Assembly: GCA_002325825.1 (NCBI GenBank)
Contig: DCSW01000105.1
Span: 1 to 20,406 of the forward strand
DNA: 20,406 bases
Reading direction: 5' to 3'
Origin: Collimonas sp. UBA1456
GTDB lineage: Bacteria; Pseudomonadota; Gammaproteobacteria; Burkholderiales; Burkholderiaceae_D
Position numbers and translations under genes: made by a program. Of the stretch, positions 16,730 to 20,406 are shown in pieces. Below the pieces are notes generated by a model. That model was not told where the DNA came from. It was given only the letters and a program-made list of their open reading frames with translations, and ran no database searches. Positions within the stretch are counted from its first letter, which is position 1. The number at the start of each line of letters is the position of its first letter.

Positions 16730-16765
16730 GTTGCACTGCCTCCGGGGTGCCGGCGGCAGTGCAAC
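16730..16765. repeat. 11-bp GC-rich hairpin upstream of rsxB
   Basis: gttgcactgcc (16730-16740) pairs perfectly with ggcagtgcaac (16755-16765) around a 14-base GC-rich loop. No T-tract follows on either strand, so it is not a typical terminator. It lies 45-80 bases upstream of the rsxB operon start and could be an operator, or part of the leader RNA. Confidence 0.55.
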
Positions 16766-16784
16766 AATCCTGCCAAAATCGCTT

Positions 16785-16819
16785 GTCAGAAAATAAAAAT
16801 CTGTTTCTTTTGAAGAAAC
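16785..16819 (-). terminator. terminator-like hairpin downstream of phaZ relic
   Basis: On the minus strand, gtttctt (16819-16813) pairs with aagaaac (16809-16803) across a three-base loop. A T-rich run, agatttttattttctg, follows. It is about 40 bases past the phaZ relic stop, in the right direction for the phaZ transcript. The stem is only seven pairs and AT-rich. Confidence 0.5.
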
Positions 16820-16858
16820 GGCTCGAATGGCAGGCTTAATGCGGCTGAACCCACGTGA

Positions 16859-17640
16859 TTATGCGTTGGCTTTGATAAAAACCGTGATTTTTTAGCAAAT
16901 CGCTTTGCGCCAGCGACGGCCGGATGAAATATCGTAGTGACCACATTTCTTTGCAGTGAAATGCTGTTTCTTGGCTTTCTGGATAGCGCTACACAAATCA
17001 TGTGCGGCCTGAGTATGGCCCAGCCCGGAGATGTCGTCTAGCTCGCCTTCGGTGGTGAACAGCGCGACGCTCTTGGTATCTTGCTGGCGCACCAATTCTC
17101 CTTCGACTTTTCAAGTGTCTCGCGGCAACCTATGGTCCGAAAGTGTGGTCTTGATGGTTCCCAGCTAGTAATCGGACGGCATGTCCAGCACCGCATTGTA
17201 TTCATCGTAGAACTTGCGATGGCTTTCGGTCGAATCGCTATCTTCTTCATACGGGTGCATGTAGAAATCCCAGTGGCTCTATGCATGGTGGCTAGGATTC
17301 ATCGCGACGAAACAGGCATCCTGCAGGAAACTATGATAAACCTTGCTCTCAAAACCAGGATAGTTCGACGGCATCATCCTATATATGACGGTGTTTTCAA
17401 ATTAGCCGAATGGCTTTTCGGTAGCCGGGTCGTTGACATCGGTTGACGATTCGCTCGGATCGATCGGGCGCCCACCATGGTCATACTCTTCGGCAGTAGG
17501 CCGAGTATGGTGTCGCGTAGTAATGTCGAGTGATGCCCGGAGAGTGGTGCCACCAGCAGTACGGTCGGCTGATTGGGAGCACTAACAGCTTTGTTGTTTA
17601 GATCCTGTTCGAAATCTTTTGAACATGTGTGGGGTATATC
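16859..17640 (-). pseudogene. intracellular polyhydroxyalkanoate depolymerase, decayed
   Basis: Relic of an intracellular poly-3-hydroxybutyrate depolymerase, an alpha/beta-hydrolase that mobilises PHB storage granules. Minus-strand pieces in order are APNQPTVLLVAPLSGHHSTL, SMTMVG, YPGFESKVYHSFLQD, FVAMNPSHHA, HWDFYMHPYEEDSDS, KFYDEYNAVLDMPSDYYLG, TTLSDHRLPRDT, VALFTTEGELDDISGLG, AAHDLCSAIQKAKKQH and HYDISSGRRWRKAIC. Stops interrupt it, including a TGA where tryptophan is expected after LPRDT and a TAA after KAIC. A large block between SGHHSTL and TMVG, which in intact enzymes includes the catalytic region, is missing. The final relic stop is TAA at 16859-16861. The N-terminal 90 or so residues are not recognisable. 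Confidence 0.88.
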
Positions 17641-17670
17641 GTAAACTTGGCGAATGAATAGAAAAACCTA

Positions 17671-17897
17671 TCACAGCGATGTAAGTCGAAAGCAGTTTGA
17701 GCAGATTTTGCCGACATAAGGGGCTTCTTGGTAAGGGGCTTCTTGGTGCTCCTTGATAAACTCTTCATAACTCATCATCGGTGCATCAGGATGCGTGTTT
17801 TCCATGTGCGCGACGTAAGTGTTGTATTCGGCAAACTCACCATCAATCGAATGGTTTTCCAGAAATATCGTCCCGCTTTCGATAGTTCTTTCAGCAT
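17671..17897 (-). pseudogene. YbdD/DUF466 small protein, frameshifted
   Basis: Small gene usually following cstA (YbdD/YjiX, about 65 residues). ATG 17895-17897 has AAAGG upstream. The start MLKELSKAGRYFWKTIRLMV is good. After SLP the loss of one base moves the rest, YNTYVAHMENTHPDAPMMS then YEEFIKEHQEAPY, to another frame. The usual cysteine-rich end is then replaced by an unrelated tail, caused by a 15-bp tandem duplication (17717-17731 and 17732-17746) and later changes. The position right after the cstA relic supports the call. Confidence 0.8.
17717..17746. repeat. 15-bp tandem duplication inside ybdD relic
   Basis: Two perfect copies of taaggggcttcttgg in direct contact. On the coding strand it repeats the residues EAPYQ in frame, just before the point where the family's C-terminus should be. 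It looks like slippage, not a regulatory repeat. Confidence 0.85.
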
Positions 17898-17904
17898 GCT
17901 CGGC

Positions 17905-18360
17905 CTTTCAGGCTGACGGCAACGCACTTTCCAATGATTAAAATGGGGATTTCTTTGGTGCTCGTCTGGTTGATCGTACACGTCAGCAACACTGTCTTGA
18001 TGCTGATTCAAAGGATACTGAGTAGTATCGGGATAAAGAAACATACCAGACCGACATCCAGATAGTTGTTGAAAATGACCTGTTGCATCTGCGCGATCGA
18101 TTTCGCCGTATCCAGAAAGCCGATCCGCGGATTAGCATCGAGTATTTTCTACCGGCCGGCAGTCAACGTGCAGATTAAAATCCAGATGGTCGGCAATATA
18201 GTTAACCAGGCGAAGTGGTCACGCCTTCATCTTGAACAGCACGAAAGTCGCCAAGATCAGCGTAATCCCCCGCCAGCATCTGGTTTGAAATGCCGAACAG
18301 CGGTCACAATGTGCTAATGCCGCCTAGCGGATCGACCACACCCTAATACATGAATCCGTG
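17905..18360 (-). pseudogene. carbon starvation protein CstA, C-terminal relic
   Basis: Relic of the large inner-membrane CstA transporter (peptide or pyruvate uptake, about 690 residues). On the minus strand one reads GVVDPLGGIST, ISNQMLAG, LPTIW-like transmembrane remains, ANPRIGFLDTAKSIAQM (after frame correction) and QQVIFNNYLDVGLVCFFIP. Then come ILLSIL and a tail with STKEIPIL. Frames change repeatedly and stops occur, for example TAG in place of the codon before GVVDPL. All of the N-terminal three quarters is gone. It is immediately upstream of the YbdD relic, the usual cstA-ybdD order. Confidence 0.8.
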
Positions 18361-18607
18361 TGAGTCGTATTGCAGCGGCCTGGTCGGTTTCACGGCCGCA
18401 GCGCAGAGAAACTGGGCAGATCGTTTCGCCGAGCTGGAAAGGGCACATTCGATATCGACCAAGTTCCGATCTAGATCTTCTTTGCGCAACTGCTGCAAAA
18501 TACGCATGAGGGTTACTTTTGTGATCCTGCGCATGGCGACAATAAAAATATGGCGACATGGCAGATAATTAGCTTTTCTGGCGCTGGGGCAGACTACATG
18601 GATTGGG
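18361..18607. other. unassigned stretch between cstA and GMC relics
   Basis: About 250 bases. A minus-strand frame stays open here (including KVTLMRILQQLRKEDLDRN), but I recognise no family. It should hold upstream cstA sequence if the gene were collinear, yet I see none of its membrane helices. So this is either rearranged DNA or a badly eroded gene. Confidence 0.35.
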
Positions 18608-18826
18608 TTGAGCAATACGGGAAAAATATCCATCTCCTGCAGAAAATCTTTCATTATGAAAGATAAGAAGATGCCGCATGTCGATGCTGTCATCGTCGAT
18701 TTTGGCTGTACTGGCGCCATCATTGCCAAAAAACTCACGGAGGCCGGTCTCAGTGTAGCGGCGTTGAAGCGTGGCGAATATCGCGACACTTATCCTGATG
18801 GCGCTTTGAGGATTCCGACAAGCTGA
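18608..18826 (+). pseudogene. GMC-type dehydrogenase, N-terminal fragment
   Basis: Encodes the FAD-binding start of a GMC-family oxidoreductase (choline/gluconate dehydrogenase-like). PHVDAVIVDFGCTGAIIAKK, with TEAGLSVAALKRGEYRD after it, represents the Rossmann dinucleotide-binding strand and following acidic end. The glycine-rich loop is degenerate: FGCTGAI where GxGxxG or GFGWTGA is usual. The frame ends after YPDGALRIPTS, about 55-60 residues into a protein of 500-600. The next recognisable DNA, 40 bases on, belongs to a cytochrome c subunit usually encoded downstream of such a dehydrogenase, so most of this gene and the start of the next have been deleted. Start could be 18608 or 18656. 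Confidence 0.75.
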
Positions 18827-18868
18827 TACGCAGCTAGCAAACCAAGCAGAGCTATACGGTTTATCCGG

Positions 18869-19765
18869 CCATGCCGTATCCGTCACTTGCACCTCTCAGC
18901 GATGGTGCTCTGCATGCCTATTTCATGCATGGCGAGCAGGCAGCGCCAACCCCGAACAAAAAACAGGATATCCCTTGGCCCCTTTCGATGCACTTCCAGC
19001 TGACTGTCTGCGTTGGATGTTCGGCCTCAAGCCACAGCCGGCATCGATCAACAAACCTTGCTCGGGGCCTATGTGGTTTAGGGCCTCGGTCATTGCGGAG
19101 CATGCCATACCGCGCGCGGTATCGGCTTCCAGGAAAAAGCCTTGAGCGATTAAGGCAATAATGTCTACCTGGCTGGTGGCAGCGGGATTGACTGCTGAAT
19201 TCCGCTATCGTTGCGTAACGAGCACGGCGTCGGATTGGCGCCATGGAGTGAAGCCGACATAGCGGAACTTCTGAAGACCGGCCGCAACAGCTATAGCGCT
19301 TCTTTTGTAGGCATGAATGATGCGGTGTCGCATTCCACGCAACACATGAACGATGCCGCTTTCCGGAATCGCTAAGTATCTAAAATCGCTGCCGCCGGCT
19401 AATTCTGCGGCCCCTTTTCCCCGAACGACAAAGTCGCCAAGGCCTTGTACAACGGCATTGTCGATACGCATGGCGCGCAAATTTATCTGGACAGTTGCGC
19501 CTCTTGTTATCTTTCCGAAAGCAATGGTAACGGCAAGTCTTTCCCAGCCTTGGCCGGTAACGCAATACTGCAAGCAGCCAATCCGACTTCGGCGATCAAT
19601 ATTGTGTTGACCGGTAGTGCTGTGCCAGCGACACATACCGCACTATCCTGCCTGACGATGGCGCCGTATGCCGATCTACTCGATGACCAGCATATCCGCA
19701 AGACGGCCAAACCAATCTCGCCATTGAGCGCCGAGTCATTTGCCGCTCCCGGTCATCTCGGGACA
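18869..19765 (+). pseudogene. multihaem cytochrome c subunit of a periplasmic dehydrogenase
   Basis: Relic of the three-haem cytochrome c that takes electrons from membrane-bound alcohol/gluconate dehydrogenases. Readable pieces: PYPSLAPLSDGALHAYFMHG, NKKQDIPWPLSMHFQL, WMFGLKPQPAS, haem site HCGACHTARGIGFQEKALSD, LRNEHGVGLAPWSEADIAEL, KTGRNSYSASFVGMNDAVSH, DTHGAQIYLDSCASCYLSES, KSFPALAGNAILQAANPTS and LTGSAVPATHTALSCLTMAP. They lie in different frames with several stops. The first haem domain is absent. The last haem motif reads CASCY, so the haem-ligand histidine is changed to tyrosine (19508-19510). Joined by deletion to the upstream GMC fragment. Confidence 0.85.
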
Positions 19766-20030
19766 TTATCACCCCGGCAAGAACTGCTGCAATTGCGGAA
19801 TGGTATTCCGGTTGTTGTTTTGATCAGTATAGAAGCAGATTTTTCCATTTTGGAGAACAGCCTGCTTCTCTCATGTTTAGGTATGGATATTCGGTTGCTT
19901 CCCGTCGGCCATGAGAGCATATCGATATTTTCGTCAGAATCGTTTGTTTCACAAATGATGGCTATTAATTCAAGTGCAAAAATTTTCTGAAAAATAAGTT
20001 TTCGATTTTTCGATGTTGGTGGGAAAAAAT
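19766..20030. other. spacer between cytochrome relic and tRNA gene
   Basis: The plus-strand frame of the cytochrome relic stays open to 19990, but residues past about 19765 have no family resemblance. The last 100 bases are AT-rich. No terminator hairpin for the tRNA transcript was identified with confidence. Confidence 0.35.
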
Positions 20031-20106
20031 TGGTGCGGCTGGCTGGAATCGAACCAGCGACCATTGGCTTCGGAGGCCAATACTCTATCCACTGAGCTAC
20101 AGCCGC
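20031..20106 (-). tRNA. tRNA-Arg (anticodon CCG)
   Basis: 76 bases on the minus strand with an encoded CCA end (20031-20033). Acceptor stem GCGGCTG pairs with CAGCCGC. The D arm reads GCTC-AGTGGATA-GAGT. The anticodon stem-loop is TTGGC-CTCCGAA-GCCAA, giving anticodon CCG at 20071-20073. The T arm reads GCTGG-TTCGATT-CCAGC. All stems are perfectly paired, so it should be functional and read CGG arginine codons. Confidence 0.96.
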
Positions 20107-20117
20107 TACCCTGAAAC

Positions 20118-20140
20118 AGAGCCGCGATTGTAGGGGGTTT
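20118..20140 (-). promoter_or_regulatory. candidate promoter of tRNA-Arg
   Basis: On the minus strand, tacaat follows a run of C about 20-25 bases upstream of the mature tRNA 5' end, followed by a GC-rich stretch (cgcggctc) as is usual at stringently controlled tRNA promoters. No -35 box at ideal spacing is clear. Confidence 0.4.
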
Positions 20141-20144
20141 AAGG

Positions 20145-20173
20145 TGGCTGACCGTCAGGCCCTAAAATCCGGT
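20145..20173 (+). promoter_or_regulatory. candidate promoter of the metH riboswitch transcript
   Basis: taaaat at 20163-20168 would start transcription around 20175, exactly where the riboswitch P1 stem begins. The -35 candidate ttaagg, 18 bases upstream, is weak. Placement relative to the RNA is the main argument. Confidence 0.4.
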
Positions 20174-20267
20174 CCCTCCAAGGAGCGTTGCAGCGGGTTG
20201 TCTATCCTGCCAGGCTTGGATCACTGGTAACGACGCTCACCTGCCCCAACTTTTGCCCACAGGTGAG
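20174..20267 (+). ncRNA. SAH riboswitch (ahcY motif) controlling metH
   Basis: S-adenosylhomocysteine-sensing riboswitch. P1 pairs ccaag (20178-20182) with cttgg (20215-20219). The conserved cores are AAGGAGCGTTGCAGC, CCAGGCTTGG and AACGACGCTCACC. The pseudoknot-type helix pairs gagcgt (20183-20188) with acgctc (20233-20238). The expression platform is visible: ctcacctg (20236-20243) is perfectly complementary to caggtgag (20260-20267), which contains the metH Shine-Dalgarno. Ligand-bound pairing and SD sequestration compete for 20236-20238, so SAH should free the SD and switch metH on. The aptamer class is known upstream of metH and ahcY in beta- and gammaproteobacteria. Confidence 0.92.
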
Positions 20268-20271
20268 TCGT

Positions 20272-20406
20272 ATGTCTGAAAATCTTGTTCCCCCCATGAA
20301 GCTGTCTGGCCTGGAACCCTTGATCATTGGGGTTGCAGAGAACGCTGAAGGTCTGCCCCCAACTGCTTCTTTCGTCAACGTGGGTGAGCGCACCAATGTG
20401 ACCGGC
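20272..20406 (+). CDS. metH: methionine synthase, folate/cobalamin half (partial)
   Basis: First 45 residues of a cobalamin-dependent methionine synthase module, cut by the window end. MSENLVPPMKLSGLEPL is followed by SFVNVGERTNVTG, the start of the pterin-binding (methyltetrahydrofolate) domain. In single-chain MetH this motif comes after a homocysteine-binding domain of about 330 residues. Here the start codon and riboswitch lie directly in front of it, so MetH is split into two genes and this is the second half. ATG 20272-20274 has AGGTGAG five bases upstream, and that site is part of the riboswitch platform. It recycles homocysteine to methionine, relieving SAH build-up. Confidence 0.9.
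   Translation, partial: MSENLVPPMKLSGLEPLIIGVAENAEGLPPTASFVNVGERTNVTG

Noticed and set aside
17717..17746. Direct repeat considered as a CRISPR or iteron unit
   Set aside because: Only two units in direct contact, no spacers, and located inside a coding relic; a slippage duplication explains it.
16859..19765. UGA read as tryptophan (altered genetic code), suggested by TGA at tryptophan positions in the phaZ and cytochrome relics
   Set aside because: The same genes also carry TAA, TAG and frameshifts, intact neighbours keep TGG for tryptophan, and nth uses TGA as its stop. This is decay, not recoding.
20031..20106. tRNA gene as an attachment site of an integrated island
   Set aside because: No integrase gene and no repeated copy of the tRNA 3' end seen within the window.
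1..20406. The many disruptions could be sequencing errors in a low-quality assembly
   Set aside because: Large in-frame and out-of-frame deletions, duplications and multiple stops are confined to dispensable genes, while htpG, parC, parE, nth and rsxB are error-free over more than 8 kb.

Overview
The window looks like a betaproteobacterial chromosome segment, most like the Burkholderiales / Oxalobacteraceae. The pointers are the protein flavour of ParC and ParE, a lone rsxB joined to nth, DUF1841 and DUF2917 genes, an intracellular PHA depolymerase, and an S-adenosylhomocysteine (SAH) riboswitch in front of metH. The standard genetic code fits. The striking property is decay. Nine loci look functional (htpG, ridA, parC, parE, DUF1841, nth, rsxB, tRNA-Arg and the start of metH). 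At least fifteen others survive only as frameshifted, stop-riddled or internally deleted relics that still align to known families. This is the pattern of a recently host-restricted or bottlenecked lineage early in genome reduction.

Layout. 1-437: 3' relic of a short-chain L-threonine 3-dehydrogenase (+), separated by a 17-bp hairpin from convergent htpG (508-2421, -), which has a strong sigma-32-type promoter. 2576-3835: relic of a MocR-type GntR/aminotransferase regulator (-), divergent from a relic DUF2917 gene overlapping a frameshifted LysE-type exporter (3972-4873, +). 5132-5617: ridA (+), whose 3' end has been joined by deletion to a threonine aldolase relic (to 6061). 6081-6125: a palindromic element. 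6185-11394: parE - relic lytic transglycosylase - parC, all on the minus strand. 11395-12102: AT-rich, unassigned sequence. 12101-12420: relic receiver domain (+). 12555-13478: relic VWA/CoxE-type protein (-), followed by a 630-bp deletion derivative of an IS21-family element (13527-14156) that keeps both terminal repeats. 14343-16684: rsxB-nth-VIT1(relic)-DUF1841 operon on the minus strand. 16859-18360: relics of phaZ, ybdD and cstA (-). 18608-19765: relic GMC dehydrogenase start and cytochrome c end, probably one collapsed locus (+). 20031-20106: tRNA-Arg(CCG) (-). 20174-20406: SAH riboswitch and the 5' end of the folate/cobalamin half of a split metH (+).

Working together: retained genes serve DNA topology (ParC/ParE), base-excision repair (Nth), protein folding (HtpG), translation (tRNA) and the methionine/SAM cycle (metH under SAH control). 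Lost genes are mainly catabolic, transport, storage or regulatory: threonine breakdown (two separate genes), amino-acid export, PHB mobilisation, carbon-starvation uptake, periplasmic sugar/alcohol oxidation, two regulators and a metal transporter. I see no CRISPR array, prophage, toxin-antitoxin or defence system. The most informative items are the SAH riboswitch with its visible Shine-Dalgarno-sequestering alternative pairing, the miniaturised IS21 relic, and the deletion junctions.
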